Shown: positions 23,501 through 37,304, counted from the stretch's first letter. The stretch: DNA of 64,000 nucleotides from Rotaria macrura (GCA_900239685.1 OENT01000164.1:62001-126000), one strand, 5' to 3'. The notes: generated by a model from the letters alone, not told the origin. Numbers and translations are program-made.

Positions 23501-23978
23501 TGCCCATACAGTTGATTCACTAGCAAATAGTCTTGCTGTAGGTGATATGTTTCATAGTCAAAATAATGGGTTCGATCAATTACATAGTAATACTACGATG
23601 TTTGCAGCATCTATGTCGATTTCAATGAAAAAACCTTTATCAGCTAGTGTTGCTTCGATAGCTACCAATAATAGTTTTGTTAATAATCATACGAAGGCCT
23701 CAAAAACGCCTCCATCAATAACAAGACCAAAATCAACAAATCGTTTATCATCAAACGATCAACAAAAACAAATGACACCTGTTCTTGCCTTTGGTACTAA
23801 TGATGAATTGGATCGATCGATACCAACGATGACAACACCAAAAGCAACACCACCGATGAAATTTTCTTTTAGTGAACCACCGAGATCAAATTCATGTGCA
23901 TCTATACGTTCATCATCATCTTCAATCATTGAGTTGAGTCATGGCAGTTCAAATAATCAGAAAACAAAAAAACTCTAG
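17546..23978 (+). CDS. ARMC9: ARMC9-like LisH and armadillo-repeat ciliary protein
   Basis: In vertebrates ARMC9 acts at the ciliary base and is a Joubert-syndrome gene. Twelve exons join in phase: 17546-17731, 17796-17966, 18295-18453, 18509-18728, 18812-18959, 20979-21295, 21372-21495, 21835-21929, 21993-22114, 22173-22247, 22316-22465, 23256-23978. They give about 829 residues against about 818 in human. The N-terminus is a LisH domain (VTEYLDYKGFNDTVGIFLKE), followed by FYLHIHFAIY-like and LPLFALPFV segments, a short coiled coil, and armadillo repeats with near-identical blocks such as LEYGVALLMNLCLRTDGRKK. An acidic stretch leads to VMEADLD, and the C-terminal 200 residues are Ser/Thr/Pro-rich and probably disordered. 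Intron 5 (about 2 kb) holds a transposon. The start is the first Met of the LisH exon. The gene looks intact. Confidence 0.95.
19046..20541. mobile_element. 1.48-kb hAT-like non-autonomous element in ARMC9 intron 5
   Basis: The element spans 19054-20533. The ends pair as inverted repeats: CAGAGGTTCAACCAAGC at the left and, on the opposite strand, CGGAAGTTCAACCAGGC at the right (14 of 17 identical). The flanks are GTATTTAG (19046-19053) and GTATCTAG (20534-20541), an 8-bp duplication with one change. Subterminal regions are packed with GGCCTG/CAGGCC motifs, as often seen where hAT transposases bind. There is no transposase frame; 19380-19520 is a T-rich degenerate tandem repeat (GATTTTTTGGA-like). 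It carries a second element at 19854-20158. Confidence 0.78.
19848..20164. mobile_element. 305-bp palindromic element nested in the ARMC9-intron transposon
   Basis: The ends are inverted repeats sharing TACCCAGGT and further matches (about 17 of 22), at 19854 and 20158. A TAACAA repeat flanks both sides (19848-19853 and 20159-20164), suggesting a 6-bp target duplication. The interior is CpG-rich with many CGTTTACGG/CCGTAAACG motifs and folds back; a perfect 17-bp inverted pair lies at 19953-19969 (CGTTTTAACAAGGTCAG) and 20065-20081. There is no coding sequence, and I cannot assign a superfamily. Confidence 0.65.
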
Positions 23979-26900
23979 ATCAGTTCTTTTGTTGTTTTCT
24001 ATTGCTTTCGCCGTTTCTCTGATCATTTTCTTCTTTTTATTGTTGTATCTACACATCTATTTCTTTTTAAAAGAGAAAAAAACCGTTTTTTTTTACTAAG
24101 CCATATAATTTCATTTAAAGAAACAAAAAAAAAGAATTCAATACTCATTAAATGTTTCGCTTTCTTTGTACGTATTTATATCGTTGTTTTGTGTAATTCT
24201 AAGTGTTTTTTATATGCTACATTTCTTCTTCATGCAGAATTACATTGTAGAGAAACAATAAGAAATGACATTGTGGAATGAATTTTTGAAAATTATACTA
24301 TGGCTTGTGATTAGATGAGTTATACTAATGAAAGAGTATCAAAGGAATGAAGCATGAGAATTCTGTTGAACTGATAAGGATATTTTTAATTAATTTTTAA
24401 TTTATCTTTAAGATTTATCAATTTGGGTTTTCTTTTGATAGTATACGAATACAATATAGAAGTGTATGAATAATCATGTTGAATTATTAAATGCTGACTC
24501 GATTTCCATTCTAGTGATGTAATCTTCGAAATTCATCCCTACATATTCATTGACCACGAAAGACATGCATTCGCGATGAACAGCGATTTTACTTCCGTTG
24601 TTCTTGAAAATCACGAATGAAAAATCCAAATAGGTTGAGTAAATCTACATTCTGTGTACGCAAAGCATTGTTCGGTAGCCCGATAAAATGAAAATATTCT
24701 TTGAGTACCAATAGAATACTTGTTTACGGCTTTGATTTGTTTCAAAGTCTTAAGTGTTCTGTAGTTGAGATTGATTAGTTGAGTAAGTCCTGTCACAATA
24801 AGAAATGAATTCATCCATGTCTGTTGAATGTGATTGCATTTCGAATTGGCAGTCATTTGGAAGTTCCATGTAAACAAATCGGTCATTTATTTGTGATGTT
24901 GATTATTCATGATTGTTGTTTAGATCAATAATATGTATCGATATTCGTTCCTTTAGCCGGCAGCCAACTGTATGATTCTTGAAATTCGATTCTTCTACCA
25001 TTAAAATTTGACAAAGTAGATCATTCAAAACTTCTGCCACGTGCGTTACCTGAAATTACACATGAAAGTGCCTATATAGATATGTGTTATTCGTCTCGAG
25101 CTTTCTTCAATTTCGTAACCAACACTATTGGAACGCACTGTTTCTTTTTGAGTATTTGTGACATCAGCAAGGAAATATTTACTAGCTCAGCGTGGTGCAA
25201 GGATTTCAGTGTCTATCTCAAAGAACTTAACTGTACATTAGAATTTATGAAAGTTTTCCGTATTGCACTGGTTATACTCGTGATCTTGTACAATACGAAG
25301 CTTTCATTATTTGAATGCTGTTGTCCACTCTTCATACCGCTTGTCTATGCAGTAAACATAGATTAACACAATTTGTAGAAGTTCATGAACGCACAGTACG
25401 ATTTCCCGATCTAATCAATCTTCGACAATCAGAAGCATTCGACTTAAATCGGGCAACTTTATGTGCTTTCATTCTCCTTCTAGTGTCGTAGGTAAACCAT
25501 CACCATCAAATATTTTTACACTATGAAAAGGGAATGTCCTCAATGGGAAGTCAATCGCTGTATGTGGCTGCTAAAAAACGATTCTGCCTTTGAATGGCTT
25601 GTAAAAGCATTTCGATGGAAATAAACTCACAGTTTTCATCGGAAACGCAACGAAACCGTGTTAGTTTGAAGTGAAACGCTTCATATTGCTGTAATAATCT
25701 TCAATTCAATCAACCGATAATCATTCGTTATTGTCTTCAGGCAGAGACACATTCATTCCAATACATAGCGATTCCTATTCCAATGATTAACCTATTTTGC
25801 TGGATTCTAACAATCAACGTTGGTTGGGAAATAAATTGATGCATTCCGGCATTACGCAGTGTTTCATTCATGTTAGCATTCAGCAGCAGATTATTGAAAA
25901 TGGTTTTCGATACTCGATTATCAGATAACAGCTTTTCAACCCGTATTCCAATCTTTTAGTCATGACAAAGATTTCCTCTTCAGTCTTTAAGTTTTCTGTG
26001 AATTGAATACTTTGAAGTGTTGTCTATCGATGTACAAAACAATTAAGTTGTCTCGACTTTTCTCTTGATCTCAAAAACAATAATACTTAAAAAGAACCGA
26101 ATCGCCCAAAGTTCGATTTACGATCACACTTTTCAAAAGTTTCATCCTTGAATTTAATCAACATAAATTATAAATTTACTTCGTTTTCAGTTGATAATCG
26201 TATCAGGTTCATAGGTCAAACGACATAAACTGTGGTCGGGTACTAAGTTATTCAACTTTGTATGACATGAAGAACTATTTTTTTAAACTTACACAACTAA
26301 CGTATCAAGTCTACGTAACAAATAACTTGGTCTAAATTACATGTTAAGAAAAAAAGAATAAATCTTCAAAAGAAAATTTAACCGTAATTTTACTTTTCAT
26401 TTTCTTCAAAATCAAAACTTTCCTAGAACCGGTGTTGGTATGTACCTATTCTTGCAGTATGGTAAGAAGACTCGAGCTAAGACATTACCATATTTACTAG
26501 CCAGTGAGTCGGATTAGTAATTTTTTCTATATTTCAAAAAGTTCTGCTCTGGTGCAAATTTGATCTGTCTAGATTCAGATAACAGATACCATGTATAGAA
26601 ATATGGATAAATATTCATTTTACACAATGTTTAATATTTGTTACAGAAAATTTCAAGTGGATCGATTCTATCATCTTCATCTGGAAATTATGAAGAATCG
26701 CCCGTTATAGTCTTATTGTTCATCTTTCTTAAAGTAATACACAAATATTTCTACTAGAGGGATTTCATTAAATAATTATAATTTGAAAAATTAATAAAAA
26801 ATGATGATCGTCATCATTAAAACTGTTTGAAAAGAAAACATCGAAATCAAGTGCATCGAGTGCTGCTTTTTTATTATACTTATGTCAATGATCATGAAAA

Positions 26901-29511
26901 AAAATGAGTGTCTTGCTATCAGTGATTACTGGAATCATACAATTGATTTCGATACATAAGAGAAATGTTGAGTACAGATGAAGATTATGGATAAACCAAG
27001 TTACCTATATAACATGAAATAAAGGGTCTTATGAAAAAAATTAATTTTTTTTGTATGTGTATGCAAAGCGGGAGAATCATAATGAAAAAGTAATAAAATA
27101 TCATATCGACATTGATTTATTTGTGAAAATTTTGACCATTGTATGATAAATAATGAAGGGAAAACCTGATATCTGAAAAATTTTACAAAAATATTTACAG
27201 ACGACCCATGACGCCTGATCGGAGTGGCGGACACGATTGGATCAAATTGGAAAACTAGCGGATTCGATAGATATCAGTTGTAAGTTGTCTCGGATTTGAG
27301 CGTAGTCCCTGTTGAAATACCAAGGATTCCGACAAGTGTCTACATGATTCTGCTGGAATCAACAGTATCCGGTAGGATCCGATTGGGTAGCTTCGTCGTG
27401 GACTATCCTAGAAGTTTACCAATACATCTGTCTAAAGATTCTGGGGTTTGATACAACAAGATTTATTATCTTACTACGTACATGAAAAATGAAAAAAATG
27501 AGGTTAATACATCCAAATCGTGACAACAATCTTTATTCGTTAAGCAAAATCTTACACAGTGCTTCATAAAAATGACTCGGTCTATCGCTAGATAGACGCT
27601 ACTAGTTGCTTTAAACACAAGAATTATTCAGAAGAAAGAGCGATTATTGTTCTTGCTAGCTTTTGGTTTTGGAGGAAATGCAAAATGTAACAACAAGAAT
27701 AGTCCAATTGAAAGAAAAAGAAAAAATTAATGACAGATGTGACAACAGTGCGTAAATACGGAGTTTTCAGAATCCAAGAGACTAGCAGAACTCAAAACAC
27801 TCATGAAACTCTCGAAACTTACAGATCTTGTTGAATCCTAACAACATACACGCATTGTGAACTAAGGTCAAATGTAATTACTGTTTGCCACGTATACACA
27901 ATACTCTCTTACTAATGGGTACATCAAGATGAACATCAACTCTTAGCCTCGCTCAAGAAGTACTCTTTGTGGTACTCAGATTCTTACTGAAACACTCACA
28001 TCAAAGTTTAGTACAGTTTGTACTCATATAGTCCACTTCTCGGGTTTCGTTAGTACTTGAAATGATTCATTTATATTGTAATTTAAATCTATGCGATATA
28101 GTTTCTTGCATCACCGCCGGTAGACTATCTGTCAATAATACACTGAACTATACCAATATTTGTTTTTCATGGTTTAATATATCTTTTTAGAGCAGATCGA
28201 GTTTTATTGATTCATATTTTTTATTGATACGAAATTCTTCCATTATGCTTATTTAGTTATCTTGAGTTTTATTTGAATAAGGTGGAATCGTTTCTTATAT
28301 AGGATAAGCATAATCTCTACTACATATGACTCACCAACGGTAAATTATTGCTCATAACAACTGCAGAACCTTAAATGTGCGACATACTTCTTTTTTTCTT
28401 GAGAAATCAATAGATGACAATATTGCCAAATGTCATTGTTCATTCATATTAAGGAACGTAAGATTTCTGATTATTAGACTCAAACTCTAAAATACATTGG
28501 TGCCGGTGTAACTCCAGTATAAAAAATAAGTTTCTGCTAAAACTAAAGTCGGTAAAACTCACAATCTACTTAACAGCAAATCAGCAGTGTGTAAATGGTA
28601 TTTTTCCTGTTTAAATAACATCAAGAATTCCATAGAGTTCTAGGTTGTCAGATATAATTGAATTTGCATCATCGCTGTTTCTAGCAGTAATCATTTATAA
28701 TTGATTTTTTTTCTATGAACATAAGATTTATTAATTGTGATCGATTCCTTCTTTCATATATCTACTAAATAGTGCCACGATGGTTCAGAAATATCACTCA
28801 CTATCTATCTGATCTGCTAAAGAAGACAGCTATGCGACTTGTCCGTTGTTATTCTCAGTTTGTGTTTTATTGACAATGTTCGTTGATTGGAAACTGTTAC
28901 TTTCGTTCGTTCCTTGTTTTCAATGATTGTTGAACGTATGCTCGATTGATTCTCGTCAAAATATAGCATAATTCATTGATTTGTAAAATACACGTCAATG
29001 TGCTATGATTTTGTTTAATTTGTTGGTCAAGTGTCAGTGTAAGATGTAAAAACCCGTATGGTTTAGAAACAAGTTTGTTCATGAACGATACTGATCTGTA
29101 GCAGATCGTTATTTGAAAATACACACTCACATCGAAGTACTGTAACCCTACTATCTACTGACTATAAAGTAAGATGAGAGTGATACTTTGGCTAGAAAAT
29201 TTGGAAGTTGAATTTGTTCTTAACATATTTTCAAATATTTATTCGTTTCAATACAAGTATTTTCACAGACAATGAGATATGTTACGCAATCATGAGGTTA
29301 TCTTTGATTCCTATAGGATTGATTCAAGTTTTGACATTTTATAGATAATGAAATTGAAACTTCAATATCATTTTAACCAGATAGTTTCTGTTTTATTTAT
29401 CATTTTTTTGAATCAATGCTACTAAATCAATTACAACAATAAAGTATTGAATAAGAAAACAAAAAACAAACAATTTGACTTCATTAGACTAGAGAAAGAA
29501 GAGAGATTCAG
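23979..29511. other. gene-free 5.5-kb region
   Basis: No gene can be supported. It includes the 3' flank of ARMC9, a possible pseudogene fragment at 24950-25480, and a moderately GC-richer stretch at 27190-27430 with repeated GGATCCGATT/GGATTCGAT-like motifs and no coding frame. Confidence 0.5.
24950..25480 (+). pseudogene. possible decayed coding fragment
   Basis: Several frames show protein-like pieces broken by stops and shifts. One frame reads FDKVDHSKLLPRALPEITHE and continues into a 94-codon open frame at 25082-25366; a neighbouring frame reads QFRNQHYWNALFLFEYL, which faintly recalls the copia-type motif around QHWNALKRILRYLKGT; a third gives VEVHERTVRFPDLINLR near 25390. There is no intact frame, and the assignment to a retroelement is a guess. 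Confidence 0.25.
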
Positions 29512-32024
29512 TTAGTTGTTTTTTTCTTTAAATGGTATCGGTTGATATCCTTCATTGTCTTTCTTTATGAATATTGGTGTACGAGGTTTCGTACAAAGAA
29601 TTTTTCGTAGCAAGACAAGTACTATAGCAGTAATAACAGGAAACCATGTAAATATAGTCCCATTCATAATATTACTGATCGATCGAATAACATCTAAAGG
29701 AATACATCGTGGTAATGGTTTTGTTATTTGAACCATATTTTGTTGTTGAATATATGACATAAACCACTGACTATCTAATGATACAGTTGGGAACCATTCA
29801 TGATTGATCAATTCACGTGTCCAGTAATCTTTTGAAGATGGTATAGTAAAATTGTAATGATAAAGAAGAACCCGTATTTGTTTTGGTGGTGTTGCTGGAA
29901 ATGGATTTATTTGAATTAATCGTAAAACTTCTGGCTCATTTGTAAGAAGTCGATAGAGAAAAAATGCGAACCATGGTTCATGTTGATAGTGGCTTAAGGC
30001 AGCAAACCACATTTGCCTGTAAAAAAATTTATTCATTAGGAATGAAACAATGAAATCGTGTTTTATTTTTGTTAAAAATTCAATTTACCAATCCAATCGA
30101 GGTTGATGCGGGGCAACAAATGGTGGTGGAGCCGATAATGAGCCGGGTTTATAGAAAAATTCATATTCTTTCCATTTTGGACTAAACAATCAAAGAAACA
30201 GTTCAAAATAGATATCCGTTGAAGGACTTACTTTTTAATACTTGATGCACCTTCAACGATTAATTCAGGTCGACCTTCGATACCAGTCCTACAAGAAATA
30301 TGATACATCGAATTAATAACAATAAATGATAGGATCTGTGATATATTCATCATTGCATCACTATTATACGTTGAACAGATATTATCTATAGAAAACTATA
30401 TTGTGCAATATTTTAATACAGTGTGAAAAAAGTCAATCGTCAAAATACAGCTTCTTTCTCATCGAATTTCATTCACATCGCCTCTCTGAAAACGAATATA
30501 TGTAGAACGTATTGATTTCTACCTCGACTCTGACAGACCACTAACGAAAATGTGTGCATCATTCTAAAAAGTTCCTGCTATGAAAAAAAATGACTCACTT
30601 GTGGCAGTCTTGGAAGAAGTACAAAGAGTCACAATAACTTACATGCTTCGAAATAAACCATAAGCATTAAAAATATGATAATCTTGAAATTTATTATTCC
30701 ATTGATGTAATTCTTGAGGTAGGGCATTGCCAGTTTTACGTTCAATAACAGTAAATGGTACCATGGAAACAAAAAATAAACTCATAGCTAAAATTCCATA
30801 TCCCATTGTAACTAGTGAATGAAAAACTTTTGCATAAATTTTCTTCGGACGACAAACAGCAATAAAAACCGAACGTCCAACAGTAAAAACCAATGAACAC
30901 CATGCAATAAAAAGGCAAACAGGTAAAAATCTTCGTAAGAACAGATCTAATTGAGCATGAGTAAATGTGATTTTCGTTGCAATAATTTGTTGTCTATTAT
31001 CCCAATGAATGTCAAACCAATGTATGGTTACGTAAATATATGTTATTAGAAGAATAAGATGAATTAATCGACGAAAACTTGTAAATAAACATGAAAAGGT
31101 TTTTTTAGGTTTTTCTTCTTGATCTACTGATTCCCATTGAAAATAACCTAAAAATTGATCATCCAATAAACCAATACATAAGACTATTGTCATCAAATTA
31201 AAAAAGTTATAATTTCCCGTTAATGCAATTAATATTTGTAACTTTATTTGTAATATAAAAGCAATTAATCGATGTACACGAAACGGTGAAAAAAATAATA
31301 TACCAGTACCAGACATAAACATATAAACAAGTGCTGTAGATAATTTATGGAACCATGCAGGTATATGATGTGCATAATAAGCTAATGGTGTTGGTATACA
31401 TTGTGATTGATAATGATAGGTTGTTGCTGTCAATTCCCACCATGTTTTATCACCACCTGTTAATTTAACAATACCACTTGCAAATAGTAAACGAAAAGCT
31501 AACCATCGTATTAACCACAGTGTTATTCGATCTTGATACAAATAATCCTCACTATCTTTACGTTTGAAATATATTATTCTCATAGGTGCAACGAATATTG
31601 TTAAAAAGCCTGCTTCTAATAATAATGTATCCCATTGAAAATATAAAAATTGACCACCTAATTGAAAACAACTGTAATACGATAACCAAAGCATTGCAAA
31701 TGTTATACTTGTACGAAGGCATTTGAATATAATCATTAATGAACCTAGTAATATTGATAACAGTAAAACACATTCCATAATACGATACGGTGTCCAATTG
31801 AATAGATGTGCAAGTTTAATAAGAAATATATTCACTTTTTCATGTTGTCGGATTTGTAAACGAAGTGGTAGTATACCATTGTCGGAATATAAACCTGGCT
31901 GTTGCCAATATAATGATGCTAATGCAAATGTGTATACTATACTCATGCAAACAAGAAATAAATTTCTTGTATGATTATATCGTATCGTTGAGAGAAACAT
32001 ATTATTTGATAGACTGAATTTCAT
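29512..32024 (-). CDS. LMF2: lipase maturation factor, LMF2-like
   Basis: An ER multi-pass membrane protein of the family needed for folding of secreted lipases. Four exons join in phase: 32024-30643, 30288-30232, 30181-30089, 30016-29512, giving 678 residues (human LMF2 is about 707). The first exon carries about eight hydrophobic segments and the family core [45 protein letters not shown] and [10 protein letters not shown], plus LDDQ. Exon 2 encodes [14 protein letters not shown], a diagnostic LMF block, and the tail has a further membrane helix (about 635-655) and a short Lys-rich end. The QCIPTP and LDDQ forms favour LMF2 over LMF1. It begins 214 bp after the NDUFS1 stop on the same strand, with an acceptor 13 nt before the ATG. 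It looks complete. Confidence 0.93.
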
Positions 32025-32037
32025 TTTGATTTTAAAT

Positions 32038-32050
32038 CTAAAAGAATACA
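32038..32050 (-). promoter_or_regulatory. candidate trans-splice acceptor of LMF2
   Basis: The minus strand reads TGTATTCTTTTAG, ending 13 nt before the LMF2 ATG, inside the 214-bp gap after the NDUFS1 stop. The gap leaves little room for an independent promoter plus 5' exon. Confidence 0.5.
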
Positions 32051-32238
32051 GCAGTTCATTTGTGTGAGAACAAGGACGTTAATTCCTTTTATTTTTCCTT
32101 TGCTGTTTATTGATGAGAAAAGAAAAGATGACAATGGCAAGTATTCTACGTTGAAGGATTTATACAAAAAAAAATTGAAGAAAGTAATGGGAGGAGAAGA
32201 AAAAAAAAACTAGTCTGTTGTATTTATTCTTTCTTAAA

Positions 32239-35200
32239 CTAATTTGTATGATGTGATTGTGATTGTTGTTCAACAGCTTTGACACATTTAGCCATAGTTA
32301 ATGATGCTCGACTTATTGAATCAGTCATATAAAAATCTTTTAGATTATTTATTGGAGGTTTTAATGGTTGATTGTTAAATGATGCTTGATGTTGTTTTAA
32401 AAGTTCAATGTTTTGTTTGAAATAATTAGCTTCTTCAACTGTATTTAAACGTGTTAAATTTGGCGCTACTTGATCAATACGATTACGAATTTCATCGAGA
32501 TTGTTATAGTTCAAACATACACCACAGATCTAATATGAAAAACGAAGTTTCTCGTTAAAAATATTGATAGTATTTCAAGATAACATACTTCAGCAAGTGC
32601 ACGAACAATTTTCCAATCTTCCCGAGCTTTTCCAGGTGGAGTTGTTGCTAAACGTGTTTGTTGAGAACGACCTTCTGTATTTGCGTATATAGCATGTTTT
32701 TCTGTGTATGCTGCGCCAGGTAGAATAGCATCAGCTAATTGTGCACCACGATCACCATGATGACCTAAAAGCAATGAATATTAATTCGATGCATTTTACT
32801 GCCAACGGAAATGTAGAATAACGAAATGAAATCTTTGTACAAATCTCAAGTGTCCGTTTACCAATTCGACTAGAATCTATTAAAGACGAGTGCAAAAAAA
32901 ACGTTTAATACTACAAAAATCGTATGTAAAACTGAGAAAAATTATCTTTTGGAAATCGTACTGAAATCGAATTCAATGTGAATTTTTGAATTCATCGATT
33001 TATTTTTGTACTAATCTTGCAAATTGAGATCTTTTTTTATTTTTCTTAATAGTGCATCAGATTTTCTGTCCTGATTAAAATTGACAATGTGAATGAATAA
33101 ATTTCTCTATAGAAATCAATGTTTGTATCTGAATGTATGGAAACAGGAATGTATACTTTGTGTTCGGCAGCAGCTTGAATTTAATCTCGTTAATATCATT
33201 ACGTCGAATCCTGCACATCTTACCAATTAACTTTGAGAGAAAATGAAAATTCGTGATTTCAAACATTGACTTGAGATTCTATCTGATTAAAGTAACTTAA
33301 CTATTCTACTTTTTACAACATAAAAGAACGATAAAATCTATTATGAATTGATTAGATTGCAATTGAAACAATTTCAAGTCAATGATTTAGAGATATTTTC
33401 TTGTGGAACTCTTTCTTTTTATCTTATATATTCATACCTTGATAAATAATATAGCAATCTTTTGGTAGATCTTCTCGTTTGATTAGACCTTCATCAGCGC
33501 CGAATAAATACAGTAGACTAGGCTTTAAATCAATAATGCTCTTAATAAGAAATAAAATTGTAATTAGTGTGAAATTTAAAATGAAATAGACAGAATAAAT
33601 TTTGTACTTTATAATCTGGCTTGTAGCCAAGATCAAGAGCTGCTACTTGTGAAGCATACTAGAATAGTAACACAGATGTAAGATCATGTTCCATTGTATT
33701 ACATACAAAAAGAAAACGAAGAAAACCTACTCGATGAAGAACGTTAAATACACGCCATTCTTTGATTTGTTTTGTAGCAACATCACGTAGTTTTTCTGAT
33801 AGTTGTGCAGCACTTGCATATATTGATGTTGCATCTGAACGTTCGAACATTGCACTTCCTAATATAACCAATGGACGTTTTGCTCCATTCAAAGTCTACA
33901 AAATGCAAGAAGATATACATATATCACAATTAACATTCAAAAGAAATGTATGTTGACAAACTTTTGAAAATGCATGTTTTCCTGAAATCAATTCATTTAA
34001 AATATTTGTATTATCTCCTAAATGTTCGTATGAATATGTTAAATCAATCTTTGGACCAATGACAGCCACCTGTAAATCATTATGTGTCCAACTAGAATAC
34101 AAAATAGTAAGAGTTCTATGAAAATTTTCATCATACACAAGAAAAACCATCTACTAACGCTTTACGTAATCTTGCATTGAGTACAGGTGCTTCAAAACGT
34201 GGATTACTTCCAATTAATAGAACTAAATCAGCTTGCTCAATACCAGCAATGGTGCCATTGAATAAATAATTACTACGAAGATCAACTCTAGAATGAATAC
34301 CAAAATAATGTATATGTCTGGCATGTCGAGCAGTAGAGAAACTACATACGAAGCGCCAATATGCGGAAATCGTTCTTCAACACAAACTGTTTCAGAGCCA
34401 AGTTGATTCATGAAATCTTTTAAAGCAATAAGTCCTTCGGCATCACAAAAGCGTCCAGCAAGTGCAGCCATCTTTGAGCCCGATCCTGTTTTACCAATCT
34501 AAAAGTAATTGCATAGTATGAAAACAAATTACAAAACTAGTAGGTAACATACACGTTCAGCAACAACACTCAATGCATCTTCCCAATCACATGGAACAAG
34601 ATAACCATCACGATTTTTCAACATCGGAGCTGTTAAACGTTGTCGCTTAAGACCATCATATGCAAAACGTGTCTTATCCGATATCCATTCTTCATTAACT
34701 TCCTTAATATTTATACGAGTTCAATCGAATGAAAAAAAAATTAAATAAAATTCTTCTATATGTCAATATTACTTCATTGGTTCGTGGAATAACACGAAGT
34801 ACATCGCCACCACGTGTGCTTACTACGATATTACTACCTAATGCATCCATAACATCGATGGATTCCGTTTTTCTAAATGAAAATAGGAAAAGAAAAGGTA
34901 GTAGATCAAAGAAAACGGAGGATTCATTTTCTGCTACCTTGTTTCCCATGGCCGTGCCGTGAATGCGTATGGTTTTGATGTTAATGCTCCGACAGGACAC
35001 AAATCAATGACATTACCCGAAAGTTCTGACATGAAAAGTTTTTCAACATAAGTACCAATAACCATATCACCCCCGCGTCCTGTTGTACCAAGATCACTAA
35101 CCCCAGCAACTTCATTGCCAAAACGAATACACCGCGTACACTGAATACATCGATTCATGCTTGTTTTAACAAGTGGACCTATATTTTTATCTTCTACCGA

Positions 35201-36716
35201 TCTGAAATTACACTATGATTGTAAATAAATGTGTTCTACGTTTACTATTACCGTTTTCCAACAAATTCATTATCAGTAAAACGACTTCGATCACTACCGA
35301 ATGCCATTGATTGATCCTAGAAATTTTATGGAAACGTATACAATTTTCAAATCGTATTTAACATGTAAGACGTACTTGCAAATCGCATTCACCACCTTGA
35401 TCGCATATTGGACAATCCAATGGATGATTAACAAGTAAAAATTCCATAACACCTTCACGAGCTCGTTTTGTCATCGGTGAATCAGTTAAAATGCGCATGC
35501 CTTTCATTACAGGCATCGCACAACTAGCAACTGGCTACAAACGAAACCACACAGATCACAACAATTAATGTACACACATATGCATAGATATCTATACTTT
35601 AGGTGTTTTTTCAATTTCTACAAGACACATTCGACAATTGCCAGCGATTGATAAACGTTCATGATAGCAATAACGAGGAATTTCGACACCAGCAACGGCA
35701 CAAGCCTACATTATTAAAAGAAACCGAATGATTATTACACACGTCGATACACCATATCTCAATGCTACATCCTAGTAGAAAGACATTTTAGTTATACAGA
35801 CGAAGAGTAGATGTTTATTCAATGTGACAACTAAGAATGTAAACGAGATACAAGTTATGACAAAAAGATTAGCACAATGCGAACTACACATTTTAGATAT
35901 ATGCCAGTTAAAATTGACAGATTATAACCGGATATATGTACAACAAACATAAAATTATAATCGATTGAAGTCGCTCAAATAAAAAATACTTTCTTTTAAT
36001 CAAGAATAATTTTCTAAATCAATTTTAAATTGTAATGCTGTTGTACAAAAGTCTAATTACAATCTTCATGTATTTTTATTCAGATGCGCCATGATTACGA
36101 GTAGATAAACGTAGAAAACTACATCTATCAGAATATAATTCAAAAGTAATGATTCATAGAAATACTATATTCATCAATGAAATAAATCAAAAAGGTCAAT
36201 ATAAAAAAATATCTCTATCAAGATCTTATAGAAATTGACTGACAAATAATATTCTCCCGACAGTGCCTTGAACTACACGAACATTGACTGACAAGATCTC
36301 TAGCGAAGATGGCAAGAATGATGTCGAATTCTCAATGACAAATTCAAATGAAACCCTATTACGAAGGTTTCAAAATGGTCTCTCCAGAAATAAGAGTCCA
36401 TCTAGAACACTGACGAAAGATATTAAATTACGGCTTGTCTACAGTTCTCATTCTTTTACCTGAAGTACGGTTGTATTAGGTTCAACATGAACAGGTTTGC
36501 CATCAACGAATACTTCTATTTTTTCCGGTTCTTTTTTAGGTTCAGCAGCTGTTGATTGTTTACAAATCGGGATATAACCTTGAAATAAAACAGAATTCGC
36601 TTTAATCTCTGGAAAAAATTCTATTCATCATCTATGTTTTTTCCTCTCTCGTCATTACCATGTTGCTTGATTCGATTTAATGCAACAAGTAATCGTTTCA
36701 ATTGAACACCACTCAT
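32239..36716 (-). CDS. NDUFS1: NADH-ubiquinone oxidoreductase 75 kDa subunit (complex I)
   Basis: The largest peripheral-arm subunit of mitochondrial complex I, carrying electrons through three iron-sulfur clusters. Sixteen exons join in phase: 36716-36659, 36578-36460, 35705-35598, 35534-35376, 35316-35252, 35201-34938, 34872-34773, 34702-34553, 34498-34350, 34287-34159, 34091-33962, 33895-33731, 33658-33608, 33540-33438, 32764-32589, 32529-32239. They give 738 residues (human 727). The N-terminus is basic and matrix-targeting in character. Cluster ligands are visible in [17 protein letters not shown], in [13 protein letters not shown] and in [14 protein letters not shown] with [11 protein letters not shown]. 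Downstream blocks such as [20 protein letters not shown] and [12 protein letters not shown] match the family closely. The gene is intact and starts 134 bp after the IQCC-like stop. Confidence 0.97.
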
Positions 36717-36744
36717 TCTTTTCAATAAATTATTCTGGTATCAT

Positions 36745-36757
36745 CTTAAAAAAAATC
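36745..36757 (-). promoter_or_regulatory. candidate trans-splice acceptor of NDUFS1
   Basis: The minus strand has TTTTTTTTAAG ending 28 nt before the NDUFS1 ATG, within the 134-bp gap to the upstream gene. A tiny upstream open frame (ATG ATA CCA GAA TAA) follows it. Confidence 0.45.
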
Positions 36758-36850
36758 AAATTACAAATTAAAAACTAATATCGTTCAATGCAATTGTTTT
36801 TACAAAATAAAAGAAATTCTACAGCAAAGAAAAAAACAATTTATTCTTTT

Positions 36851-37304
36851 CTAAGAAACATTAGTTGTATAACGAGATCTTAAACGTAAATAATCTTTTC
36901 GACTTTGAATGGCTTGTTCAATCCATAGAAGTTCAATAGCTATTCTTTCACGTTCTTTTAACAGTTCATCTTTTGTTCGAAGACGATCAACTAAAGACAA
37001 ATGCATATAGATTATAGAAATTCTCGACATCCAATCTCAATGAAATACCTATTTTTTTTGACGGTTCTTCTTTAGGTATCTCTAGTTTGGATGGTTCTTG
37101 TTTTATCAGACGATTTTCAATAGGTTTTATGCACATTTCACCTTCAATATCAGTTAGAGTTTTTAAATATTCATTTCGAACATGTTCTAATTGTCGACGA
37201 ATATAATGCGAACGAATATGACGTTGTAAAAGAAGAATTTTTTCCAATCGATTCAAATCTTCGGTGTTTGATGAATATTCTCTGGAAAAAAGTTCATTCT
37301 CCAT
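36851..37304 (-). CDS. IQ-motif protein, IQCC-like
   Basis: Two exons, 37304-37049 and 36990-36851, join in phase to give 131 residues. An IQ calmodulin-binding motif is centred on LLLQRHIRSHYIRRQ (about 24-38), followed by LEHVRNEYLKTLTDIEGE, which parallels the start of vertebrate IQCC. The second exon encodes ERIAIELLWIEQAIQSRKDY, matching the AMELLWLQQAINSRKEY segment of IQCC. The long disordered tail of mammalian IQCC is absent. Function is poorly known even in vertebrates; calmodulin binding is inferred from the motif. It sits 134 bp ahead of NDUFS1 on the same strand, and its ATG directly follows an acceptor AG. Confidence 0.75.
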
